Positions 1 to 6,348 of a DNA stretch of 15,114 nucleotides are shown piece after piece. Numbering within the stretch: the stretch's first letter is position 1; every line of letters begins with the position of its first letter. Position numbers and translations under genes: made by a program. The notes under the pieces are model-generated. The model was not told the origin of the DNA. It saw only the letters and a program-made list of their open reading frames with translations, and made no database searches. The stretch lies in NCBI GenBank assembly GCA_964542855.1, contig CAZIWJ010000066.1:1-15114 (forward strand). Reading direction: 5' to 3'. The DNA comes from CAZIWJ01 sp964542855. Lineage in GTDB: Bacteria; Bacteroidota; Bacteroidia; Cytophagales; Cyclobacteriaceae.

Positions 1-34
1 GTTTAACTTAAACTATCAAAAACATAAACAAGAC

Positions 35-47
35 CGGATTCAATCCG
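35..47 (+). other. Short inverted repeat before the first gene
   Basis: CGGATT-C-AATCCG is a perfect 6+1+6 inverted repeat, which can fold as a 5-bp stem with a 3-nt loop. It is followed by TTTAATTTTTT, which runs into the start codon at 59. It could be a weak terminator of a gene upstream of the window or a hairpin in the leader of the pterin operon. The stem is short, so neither role is secure. Confidence 0.3.
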
Positions 48-58
48 TTTAATTTTTT

Positions 59-469
59 ATGAAAATAGCTGTATATAGAAAAGAGCATTTTAATGCTGCC
101 CACCGATTACACAACCCTGAATGGTCTGATGAAAAGAATCAAAAAGTCTTCGGGAAGTGTAATAATCCTAACTTTCACGGTCACAATTACAACCTTATCG
201 TAAAGGTTGCTGGAGAGCCTGACCCGCAAACCGGGTACGTTTGCGACATGAAAGTATTGAGCGATGCCATTAAAGAAAATGTCACTGATAAATTTGACCA
301 CAAAAACCTCAATATCGATGTACCAGAATTCAGGAATGTTAACCCAACTGCAGAGCACATTGCAGTGGTTATTTGGAATATTTTAAGAGAAAAAATTGAT
401 AACAAACTCGATTTAAAAGTAACGCTATATGAAACTGAACGGAACTTTGTTGAATACCCCGCAGACTAA
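59..469 (+). CDS. 6-pyruvoyl-tetrahydropterin synthase / 6-carboxytetrahydropterin synthase family protein
   Basis: A 136-aa T-fold enzyme acting on dihydroneopterin triphosphate, the product of the GTP cyclohydrolase encoded next door. Zinc ligands are His15 (in FNAAHRL) and His40/His42 (HGHNY). Cys34 is the catalytic thiol, Asp80-His81 (FDHKNL) the catalytic pair, and Glu125 (YETE) the pterin anchor. The active-site Cys sits in CNNPNFHGHNY, i.e. Cys-x5-HGH. This is the spacing of the animal PTPS (CNNPNGHGHNY), whereas E. coli QueD has Cys-x3-HGH (CGRLHGH). The flanking FGKC and DHKNLxxDVP blocks are also PTPS-like. The family is secure. Whether the product feeds queuosine/7-deazaguanine (QueD) or a tetrahydrobiopterin-like route (PTPS) is open, so no symbol is given. 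The 3' end overlaps folE by 41 nt, suggesting coupled translation. Confidence 0.93.
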   Translation: MKIAVYRKEHFNAAHRLHNPEWSDEKNQKVFGKCNNPNFHGHNYNLIVKVAGEPDPQTGYVCDMKVLSDAIKENVTDKFDHKNLNIDVPEFRNVNPTAEHIAVVIWNILREKIDNKLDLKVTLYETERNFVEYPAD

Positions 470-1118
470 CGGAGCAGAAAAGGAAATAGGCGACAACCAC
501 GTGGGTACTGCTTATGAAACCCCCCTTCGCCCCGATGCATTTGAACAGGACGATGCACTTAAAATAGAGCTCATCGCCAAACACTTCAAAGAAATCATGA
601 ATATTTTGGGGCTTGATTTAACAGATGACAGCCTGCAGGGAACTCCTCAGCGGGTTGCAAAAATGTACGTTAACGAAATTTTCAGCGGTTTAAACCCTGA
701 AAACAAGCCTTCAATGCGCTTGTTCGATAACAAGTACCAGTACAATGAAATGATCCTTGAAAAGGACATTACTTTCTACTCTCACTGTGAGCATCATTTT
801 GTTCCTATAATAGGTAAAGCACACGTGGCTTACCAGTCTGGTGGCAAAATTATTGGTTTATCTAAACTCAACAGAATTGTTCAGTATTACGCAAATAGAC
901 CACAGGTACAGGAACGACTAACCATTCAGATAGCAAATGAATTAAAACAGGCCCTTGATACCGAAGATGTGGCCGTTGTTCTGGAAGCAGATCATTTATG
1001 TGTTGCGATGAGAGGTATTCAGGATGTGAATAGCAGTACAGTAACAGCACAATACTACGGCGCTTTTACAGAAGAAAGTAAAAAGCAGGAGTTTTTAAAG
1101 CTAATCTACAATAAATAA
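429..1118 (+). CDS. folE: GTP cyclohydrolase I
   Basis: A 229-aa homologue of FolE, which converts GTP to 7,8-dihydroneopterin triphosphate, the first step of folate and biopterin synthesis; the family forms homodecamers. Zinc ligands are Cys120 and His123 (in CEHHFVPI) and Cys191 (HLCVAMRG), with His122 as the catalytic His. These match E. coli Cys110, His113, Cys181 and His112. The family blocks GTPxRVAKM (71-79) and GLSKLNRIV with RPQVQERLT (143-165) are intact. Residues 1-45 form the variable arm typical of Bacteroidota FolE. The ATG at 429 lies inside the preceding gene; the next in-frame ATG (Met57) would remove conserved sequence, so the overlapping start is preferred, though a later GTG around residue 25 cannot be excluded. 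With the upstream synthase it makes a two-step module from GTP. Confidence 0.97.
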   Translation: MKLNGTLLNTPQTNGAEKEIGDNHVGTAYETPLRPDAFEQDDALKIELIAKHFKEIMNILGLDLTDDSLQGTPQRVAKMYVNEIFSGLNPENKPSMRLFDNKYQYNEMILEKDITFYSHCEHHFVPIIGKAHVAYQSGGKIIGLSKLNRIVQYYANRPQVQERLTIQIANELKQALDTEDVAVVLEADHLCVAMRGIQDVNSSTVTAQYYGAFTEESKKQEFLKLIYNK

Positions 1119-1135
1119 ACTGCCTTACAGCAGTT
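1118..1135 (+). other. Small hairpin between folE and the SDR gene
   Basis: AACTGC-cttaca-GCAGTT gives a 6-bp stem with a 6-nt loop starting at the last base of the folE stop codon. It has no following T-run, so it is not a convincing intrinsic terminator. It could be a processing or partial attenuation site within one transcript covering the three pterin genes. Confidence 0.25.
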
Positions 1136-1160
1136 AACTAAATATAGTATACTAATCTTT

Positions 1161-1874
1161 ATGGCAAAATTTACAGATAAGAATATACTGGTTATTGGCG
1201 GTAGTTCGGGAATTGGGTTAAATACCGTTAAGCGGCTATTGCTCGAAGATGCTAACGTATGGGTCGCATCGAGAAGAGAACCGGAAGTAGCCGGTATTCA
1301 GTATATCCCCTTCGATGTTGATAGTTTCGATAAGGCGTCTTTTAACAATCTTCCAGAAAAATTGCACGGACTGGTTTACTGTCCGGGTACAATAAACCTG
1401 AAACCTTTTCAGGCATTGAAGCCAGAAGATTTTCAGCGTGACCTGGATATTAACGTAATAGGTGCGGTTAAAAGCCTTCAGGCCTGTTTGAAGCCATTAA
1501 GAAAAGCAAAGGGAGCAAGTGTGGTTTTATTTAGTACTGTAGCCGTAAAGGTAGGCCTGAATTTTCATGCTTCGGTTGCCACGGCTAAAGGAGCACTTGA
1601 AGGCCTGGGGAAATCGCTGGCTGCTGAATTTGCCAGTAAACAAGTCAGGGTTAATATAATTGCCCCTTCACTTACCGATACTCCATTGGCTTCCAACCTG
1701 CTGTCGTCAGATGAAAAAAGAAAAGCATCCGACGAACGTCACCCCATTGGTAGGGTAGGTACTACCGATGATATTGCAACCATTGTTGAATTGCTCCTTT
1801 CCGATGAAAGTTCCTGGATGACCGGGCAGGTACTGGGAGTTGATGGTGGATTATCGACGTTAAAACCGTTGTAA
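1161..1874 (+). CDS. SDR-family oxidoreductase-like protein lacking the catalytic Tyr
   Basis: A 237-aa classical-SDR-length Rossmann protein. The nucleotide-binding glycine motif is GGSSGIG (13-19). Asn98 (INVIGA) and Lys143 of the active site are present, as is the C-terminal family pattern (APSLTDTPLA, then HPIGRVGTTDDIA, then a VDGG end). Three positions are abnormal. The usual NNAG is YCPG (73-76). The catalytic Ser position is Thr126 (FSTVAV, with Ser125 beside it). The Tyr of YxxxK is Val139 (SVATAK), and no Tyr occurs anywhere in 120-145. The FabI-type Y-x6-K arrangement is not met either; His136 occupies that spacing. It follows folE after 42 nt and ends before a strong terminator, so it probably belongs to the pterin transcript. 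A sepiapterin-reductase-like role is suggested only by position; it may be non-catalytic or use unusual chemistry. Confidence 0.85.
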   Translation: MAKFTDKNILVIGGSSGIGLNTVKRLLLEDANVWVASRREPEVAGIQYIPFDVDSFDKASFNNLPEKLHGLVYCPGTINLKPFQALKPEDFQRDLDINVIGAVKSLQACLKPLRKAKGASVVLFSTVAVKVGLNFHASVATAKGALEGLGKSLAAEFASKQVRVNIIAPSLTDTPLASNLLSSDEKRKASDERHPIGRVGTTDDIATIVELLLSDESSWMTGQVLGVDGGLSTLKPL

Positions 1875-1889
1875 CAACTTAAATTTGAG

Positions 1890-1919
1890 CCAGGAAACCT
1901 TAAGGTTTCCTGGTTTTTT
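1890..1919 (+). terminator. Strong intrinsic terminator after the SDR gene
   Basis: Positions 1890-1913 are a perfect 24-nt palindrome: a CCAGGAAACC arm, a TTAA centre and a GGTTTCCTGG arm. TTTTTT follows at 1914-1919. It lies 16 nt after the SDR stop codon, has the textbook stem-plus-U-tract form, and should end the pterin transcript. Confidence 0.9.
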
Positions 1920-2035
1920 GGTAAAGTAAGTTAAATCTTATTTACCGGACAGTTTTCTGTAAAAAAATTAAACTTCATGCCTATTTAACGGTTGTTATGT
2001 ATGAATATCCTGAAAAGGTGTAATTATTTTGGAAT

Positions 2036-2299
2036 ATGAAGACCCCACCTGAAGCATACTTAATATTCAGAGAGGAACTGAAGAAAACGGAGCTGGAAAA
2101 AGAACGCTTGAAGGCGGTCTACGATTTGAAGCTTCGGGAAGTTAATAAGGAGCTTGCACTACTTAAGGAACAAATTGACTCTCAACAAACCATGCTGCGA
2201 TCTACGCTGGATTACGCCACGCGACTGGAAGAGGAACTTGATAACCTACAAAAACGTATACACTCAGACAAAGAAGATCAAAAACGCAGTTTTCACTAG
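2036..2299 (+). CDS. Small coiled-coil protein of unknown function
   Basis: An 87-aa highly charged protein with no signal peptide or membrane segment. From about residue 10 to 80 it is rich in Glu, Lys and Leu with heptad-like spacing (EELKKTELEKERLK, then LREVNKELALLKEQI, then TRLEEELDNLQKRI), which predicts one long helix forming a coiled coil. I do not recognise a family. It starts a new transcription unit after the strong terminator at 1890-1919, and its stop is 17 nt before the next gene, so the two are probably co-expressed. The start is the first in-frame ATG; an earlier out-of-frame ATG around 2000 leads to a stop almost at once. It may serve as an oligomerisation or adaptor partner, which is inference from composition only. 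Confidence 0.7.
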   Translation: MKTPPEAYLIFREELKKTELEKERLKAVYDLKLREVNKELALLKEQIDSQQTMLRSTLDYATRLEEELDNLQKRIHSDKEDQKRSFH

Positions 2300-2316
2300 A
2301 TTTCACTTTTCAACAG

Positions 2317-2766
2317 ATGAACGATCCTGTTACTCCTGTTACTCACCCTGAAGTTGAAAATTTTCAGGCATATTTCGACGACCGATTTGCTACTGTTTAC
2401 TATAATAGCGACAAAGGCATTATAATTTGCTCACTTAAAACGGATTATGTTCCCATTGACTCGTTTAAGTATACTTTCAATAAAATTGGTGAACTGGTAA
2501 AGTCGGGGGTTAATAATAAATTTATTTTCGATAAACGTTCCCTAAGGGCATTTCATCAACCTTCTATGGAATGGTACTTTACGGTTTGGAAAAAAGAAAT
2601 GCTAACCTCGGGGCTAAGTGCTCATCGTAAAATTTTACCGGATCTACCCTGGTTCAAGAAAGCAGTAGAAATTGCTCGCGGCCAGTTGGAAAAAGACCAT
2701 ACTGAGTTATTGAGTAAACTGGATATCCAGTATTCTACCACCGTGAAAGAAGCCGTTAACAATTAG
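2317..2766 (+). CDS. Hypothetical protein, possibly STAS/SpoIIAA-like fold
   Basis: A 149-aa soluble protein that I do not recognise as a named family. Residues 24-75 alternate strand and helix: FATVYYN, then GIIICSLKTDYVPIDSFKY, then an amphipathic helix FNKIGELVKSG, then NKFIFDKRSL. A tryptophan-rich segment (MEWYFTVWKKEM, 84-95) follows, then a C-terminal helical tail. This order resembles small STAS/SpoIIAA-type proteins of Bacteroidota, which carry a strand, an 'x-VPxxxF' helix and a 'DxRxL' strand. That comparison is from memory and is weak. There is no membrane segment or signal peptide. It is 17 nt downstream of the coiled-coil gene and 2 nt upstream of the flavin-reductase gene, so all appear to share one transcript. 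Confidence 0.7.
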   Translation: MNDPVTPVTHPEVENFQAYFDDRFATVYYNSDKGIIICSLKTDYVPIDSFKYTFNKIGELVKSGVNNKFIFDKRSLRAFHQPSMEWYFTVWKKEMLTSGLSAHRKILPDLPWFKKAVEIARGQLEKDHTELLSKLDIQYSTTVKEAVNN

Positions 2767-2768
2767 TT

Positions 2769-3401
2769 TTGGGAAACCTTTCATTTCATTCCAACGATTT
2801 TCCTGAATTAGATAAGTATTACAGGCGAAACCTGATTAACAGCCTCACTGGTTATAAGAGCGTCAGCCTGGTAGGAACTCAAAATGAAGCAGGAAAAACA
2901 AACCTTGCAATGTTTAGCCAAATTATTCACGTAGGAGCATCTCCTCCATTAATTGGAATTCTTTTCAGGCCGCACGTTGTTCCACGCCATACTTTAGAAA
3001 ATATTCTAAATACGGGCTATTATACCATTAATCACATTCCTTCCTCTCACGCCCGTGAAGCCCATCATACTAGTGCCCGGTGGGAAACATCTGAATTTGA
3101 AGCTTGTGGCTTTACACCAGAGTATACTAATCATCCTGCCCCCTATGTGAAAGAATCGCCTCTACACATCGGTCTTCAATTAGAAAAGTCCTACCCCATT
3201 GATTTAAATGACACAGTACTGGTCGTTGGTAAAATTGTGGAACTCATTTTACCCGATGAAAGCGTGGGAAGCGACGGTTTTATCGACCTCACCAAGACAA
3301 ATTCAGTTACCTGTGCCGGGCTTGACGCCTACTATACCGCTAATAAAATTGCAAGGTATACTTACGCCAAGCCCGATCGTGCACCCGGTGAAATAGAGTA
3401 G
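2769..3401 (+). CDS. Flavin reductase family (FMN-binding split-barrel) protein
   Basis: A 210-aa protein of the flavin-reductase-like split-barrel family, which binds FMN; many members reduce flavin with NAD(P)H for a partner oxygenase, but the substrate here is unknown. Family features are LVGTQNEAGKTNLAMFS (34-50), the PPLIGILFRP strand (59-68), TGYYTINHI (82-90), and the HHTSARWETSEFEACGFTP region (99-117) followed by PAPYVKES. The start is TTG at 2769, two bases after the previous stop. An in-frame stop lies at 2757-2759 and the first ATG is only at residue 48, inside the fold, so TTG is the only start that keeps the N-terminal 'YxRxLINSLTGYKS' block. The exonuclease gene follows after 1 nt. 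Confidence 0.88.
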   Translation: MGNLSFHSNDFPELDKYYRRNLINSLTGYKSVSLVGTQNEAGKTNLAMFSQIIHVGASPPLIGILFRPHVVPRHTLENILNTGYYTINHIPSSHAREAHHTSARWETSEFEACGFTPEYTNHPAPYVKESPLHIGLQLEKSYPIDLNDTVLVVGKIVELILPDESVGSDGFIDLTKTNSVTCAGLDAYYTANKIARYTYAKPDRAPGEIE

Positions 3402-3402
3402 T

Positions 3403-4416
3403 ATGGGAAACCTGATTACATTTACCTCCAGTGGGTTGTACGTTGAACGGGCAGATTGCTACATCGATCCCTGGCAGCCAGTAAAAAAAGCAATTATAAC
3501 CCATGCTCATGCAGACCACGCTTACGCCGGGCATCAGTATTACCTTTCTCATTATTTGTCGGAACCTGTTCTCCGTTTACGGCTGGGAAAAGATATTAAT
3601 CTCCAAACTCTTCATTACCGGGAAACAATTACTATTAACGGGGTTTTGTTTACCCTTTATCCCGCCGGACATATTATCGGTTCCTCCCAGGTGGCCGTCA
3701 GTTATAAAGGTGAAACCTGGGTAGTATCAGGCGACTATAAGCTGGCTAAAGATTCGCTTTGTACCCCTTTCGAACCTGTTCAGTGTAAAACTTTTATTAC
3801 GGAGTCAACCTTCGGCCTCCCAATTTATAAATGGCCTCACCAGCAGCAGGTGATGAATGATATTAACAGCTGGTGGGCTAAGAACCGGGAAGAGGGAAAA
3901 ACATCTATCATATTTTCCTACACATTAGGTAAAGCTCAGCGTATTTTACACAATCTGGATACCCGGATCGGGAATATCTACATGCACGGAGCTATAAAAA
4001 ATATGAACGACGTGTTGGTAGATGCCGGTCATCCCCTTCCCGATGGAATTCGGGTTACTAACGAAATCCCCAGGAAAAACTACCAGGGAAATATCGTTGT
4101 TGCCCCACCTTCTGCCCTGGGAAGTACCTGGCTCCGGAAATTTCAGCCCTTCAGTACTGCTATTGCCTCCGGCTGGATGAGCATTCGCGGAGCAAGAAGA
4201 AGGAGAGCAGTTGACCGGGGCTTCGTGTTATCTGATCATGCCGACTGGCAGGAACTCAATACAGCGGTTCGGGAAACCGGTGCGGAAAAGGTTTATGCTA
4301 CTCACGGTTATGCAGCCGCTTTTAGTAGGTGGTTAAATGAGCAGGGATTATATTCCGAAGACATTGAAACAGCTTACGAAGGAGAACTGGCTGAAATAAA
4401 CGAAGCTACACAGTAA
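3403..4416 (+). CDS. Ligase-associated DNA exonuclease, metallo-beta-lactamase fold
   Basis: A 337-aa metallo-beta-lactamase/beta-CASP-type nuclease of the DNA-ligase-associated exonuclease group. Metal-binding motifs are HAHADH (34-39), His90 (PAGHIIGSS), Asp111 (SGDYK), His279 (LSDHADW) and His301 (ATHGY). TESTFG (133-138) and an Arg-rich stretch (GARRRRAVDRG, 263-273) are also present. In many bacteria this enzyme is encoded with an ATP-dependent DNA ligase, an Lhr-type DEXH helicase and a phosphoesterase, and is thought to process ends in DNA repair. Here none of these partners follows: the gene is the last of a tight run and is followed by about 1 kb without a clear gene. The ATG lies 1 nt after the previous stop. 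The family assignment is firm, the repair role is by family. Confidence 0.92.
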   Translation: MGNLITFTSSGLYVERADCYIDPWQPVKKAIITHAHADHAYAGHQYYLSHYLSEPVLRLRLGKDINLQTLHYRETITINGVLFTLYPAGHIIGSSQVAVSYKGETWVVSGDYKLAKDSLCTPFEPVQCKTFITESTFGLPIYKWPHQQQVMNDINSWWAKNREEGKTSIIFSYTLGKAQRILHNLDTRIGNIYMHGAIKNMNDVLVDAGHPLPDGIRVTNEIPRKNYQGNIVVAPPSALGSTWLRKFQPFSTAIASGWMSIRGARRRRAVDRGFVLSDHADWQELNTAVRETGAEKVYATHGYAAAFSRWLNEQGLYSEDIETAYEGELAEINEATQ

Positions 4417-4418
4417 AC

Positions 4419-4452
4419 TTAACCAGTAATTGTTAGCTATCGGTTAATTTTT
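4419..4452 (+). terminator. Weak intrinsic terminator candidate after the exonuclease gene
   Basis: TTAACC (4419-4424) pairs with GGTTAA (4442-4447), followed by TTTTTCT. The stem is only 6 bp and the loop is 17 nt. It sits just after the exonuclease stop codon, which suits a terminator of that operon, but the stem is weak. Confidence 0.35.
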
Positions 4453-4749
4453 CTGAGATTAGACGGTAAATTAAAAGACGTAACTCTTTAACTTATATAT
4501 AATGAAGCCTGACAGTAACCCGTACAAAATAAATCTTTCCAACTGTGAGCAAAAACCCGAAAACCAGAAGACATCCTGTAATTATTTTTTCTCTTCCAAT
4601 TAACCGGAAAATGTTCATAACGCCTATGAATATAGTGTAAGTGGTTATTTGGTAAAACCGGGGAATATAACGAGATGAAGAATGTAATTTATCAAATTGT
4701 CAATTACTGGTTGCGCTTAAACATGGTAACCTGCTGAACTGTACGTATT

Positions 4750-4980
4750 TTAAGGTTCCACGCTTCCCAAAATGCCAGAGCGAACATGTATAGCTTGGGT
4801 GTCATTTTTTAATTCTTGTTTATTATTCGGGCAACCTGGCAGTCCGGGAAAATAAAATGCGTAATACTTTTTATCGTAGTAGCCGCAAAGCTCAAATAAA
4901 CTAATTTTTCCGGGGGTCAGATGCCTGCTTATCAGCTTACCATACCTGTATGATGTCGCCTGGTCATCTGTGCTATTCAT
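4750..4980 (-). CDS. Doubtful 76-aa ORF, no recognised family
   Basis: An ATG-started 76-codon frame on the minus strand inside the gene-poor stretch. It has an aromatic, Tyr-rich middle (GYYDKKYYAFYFPG, residues 33-46) and no membrane segment, signal peptide or family motif that I recognise. Its codon choice is not obviously unlike nearby genes. An in-frame stop lies a short way upstream, so it is not the tail of a longer gene. On the same strand a purine-rich AAGGAG precedes a tiny six-codon frame some 35-40 nt before the ATG. It may be a small orphan gene, a remnant, or chance. Confidence 0.25.
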   Translation of the reverse strand: MNSTDDQATSYRYGKLISRHLTPGKISLFELCGYYDKKYYAFYFPGLPGCPNNKQELKNDTQAIHVRSGILGSVEP

Positions 4981-5130
4981 GCGTGCGGAAAATCTTTTAA
5001 CAATTTACTGTACGCATTTTCTCCTTGTAGTTCTTAAAAGTTTAAACCAGTTCTATTGTAAAATTACCTGTCGGTAAAAGCGCCTCTTTTTGTTGCTAGC
5101 TGAATATACTTTACAGTTTTTCTGTAACTT

Positions 5131-5402
5131 GTGAAAAAACAAACAGGTGGCTCTGCATTTCAACAGGAAAAGGTTAAAATTCACTTACCGGAAGTTGATT
5201 CTAACAGTGTAATTTCAATAGAAAAGATAATAACCAAAACGCTGGCCGGGTACTGTCTATGGGTAGCCAAAGATGGTAAAAATCCGGGTTATTGATCGAC
5301 CAGGAAAACCCGCACCTCGTTCATTCCGGTATGAAAATCCTGAATATGCTGCAAGCCTTTAAAAAGAACTTGCAGAATAGCTCAAAACCTGAAAACAATT
5401 AA
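5131..5402 (+). pseudogene. Possible small gene split by one frameshift, upstream of era
   Basis: From a GTG at 5131 a frame of 54 codons runs to a TGA at 5293-5295. In the -1 frame, a reading that begins at about 5280 carries on through 5292 to a TAA at 5400-5402, six bases before the era ATG. Joined near 5285-5292 the two would give about 90 residues: a Lys/Gln-rich start, ITKTLAGYCLWVAKDGKNPG, then LIDQENPHLVHSG and a basic helical tail (MLQAFKKNLQNSS). Both halves have a protein-like composition, and the second ends exactly at the next gene, as an operon member would. I recognise no family. It could be a true pseudogene, a sequencing indel, or chance. Confidence 0.3.
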
Positions 5403-5408
5403 TATTTT

Positions 5409-6293
5409 ATGGCTAAAGCCGCTCATAAAGCTGGTTTCGTTAATATTATAGGTAAGCCTAACGTGGGTAAATCTACTCTGATCAACCTTTTACTGGGAGA
5501 GCGCATTTCTATTATCAGTCCGAAAGCACAAACCACCCGGCACCGGGTATTAGGCATTGTAAATGAACCTGATTTCCAGCTCATTTATTCCGATACCCCG
5601 GGCATACTCGATCCGCAGTATGCCCTGCACGAAAATATGATGCGCTATGTAGAAAGTGCCCTGGAAGACGCCGACGTGCTGGTATACCTGTTCGACATCA
5701 ACCAGTCGTATGAATATTTACCCCAGCTCGAGCAAATTAAAACGTTTAATATTCCTCTCATCCTGGTTTTAAATAAAATAGATCTGGGCCGGGGTTCTCA
5801 AGCTGAGGATAAACTAAAAGACTGGGCCGAGAAAATTCAGCCTAACCAATCTGTAATGATATCGGCCCTGAATGCTACCAATACCAGTGAACTCCTGGAT
5901 ATCGTCCTTCAATACCTGCCAGAACATCCTCCCTATTTCCCTAAAGATGCTTTAACCGATAAAACTGAACGCTTTTTTGCGGCCGAGATTATCCGTGAAA
6001 AAATATTCCTGGGTTATAAACAAGAAGTACCCTACAGCACAGAGGTAGTCGTTGAGTCATTTAAAGAAAATAAAGATATTATCCGAATCCGGGCTGAAAT
6101 CTTCGTCGAGCGAAATTCTCAGAAAGGCATTCTCATTGGAAAAAAAGGAGCTGCTCTAAAAAGCGTGGGTGTTGCTGCCAGGAAAGACCTGGAAGCCTTT
6201 TTTCAAAAACAGGTTCACCTGGAACTCTTCGTGAAGGTTGAGGAAAACTGGCGTAAAAAACAAAAACAGCTCAATCGTTTCGGTTATCATTAA
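5409..6293 (+). CDS. era: GTPase Era, 16S rRNA / 30S maturation
   Basis: A 294-aa Era of normal length. The GTPase domain has G1 GKPNVGKST (15-23), the switch segment AQTTRHR (40-46), G3 DTPG (62-65), G4 NKID (122-125) and G5 SAL near 154. The C-terminal type-II KH domain carries the GILIGKKG loop (240-247), which in the family binds the 3' end of 16S rRNA, and ends with the conserved basic ENWRKKQKQL tail. Era binds 16S rRNA and chaperones late 30S assembly at the cytoplasmic face. The ATG at 5409 gives the standard N-terminus (KAGFVNIIG). der follows 55 nt downstream on the same strand, a natural pairing of two ribosome-assembly GTPases. Confidence 0.98.
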   Translation: MAKAAHKAGFVNIIGKPNVGKSTLINLLLGERISIISPKAQTTRHRVLGIVNEPDFQLIYSDTPGILDPQYALHENMMRYVESALEDADVLVYLFDINQSYEYLPQLEQIKTFNIPLILVLNKIDLGRGSQAEDKLKDWAEKIQPNQSVMISALNATNTSELLDIVLQYLPEHPPYFPKDALTDKTERFFAAEIIREKIFLGYKQEVPYSTEVVVESFKENKDIIRIRAEIFVERNSQKGILIGKKGAALKSVGVAARKDLEAFFQKQVHLELFVKVEENWRKKQKQLNRFGYH

Positions 6294-6348
6294 TAAGCTG
6301 TAACGAAAACATTTTTAACTTCGTAAGCCTAATCTTAAACTAAAGGCC

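Larger units (their letters stand above)
4417..5408. other. Gene-poor kilobase between the exonuclease and era
   Basis: No intact gene is recognisable in these 992 bases. All plus-strand frames are broken by many stops before 5131. What can be seen is a weak terminator-like stem at 4419-4452, a 33-codon ATG ORF at 4502-4603 that I do not support, a 76-aa minus-strand ORF at 4750-4980, a small stem TTACC-tgtc-GGTAA at 5064-5077, and an apparent frameshifted small reading frame at 5131-5402. Typical partners of the upstream exonuclease (ligase, helicase) are not here. The stretch may be a decayed locus, a large 5' region for era, or hold an unrecognised RNA; the sequence does not decide between them. 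Confidence 0.5.

Noticed and set aside
2770..3414. Repeated TGGGAAACCT at the starts of the flavin reductase and exonuclease genes (and GAAACCTGATTA shared by 2826-2837 and the exonuclease start)
   Set aside because: The matches are only 10-12 nt and both lie in coding sequence; chance is the simplest explanation.
4502..4603. 33-codon ATG ORF after the exonuclease gene
   Set aside because: It is short, low in complexity, and has no recognisable motif or supporting context.
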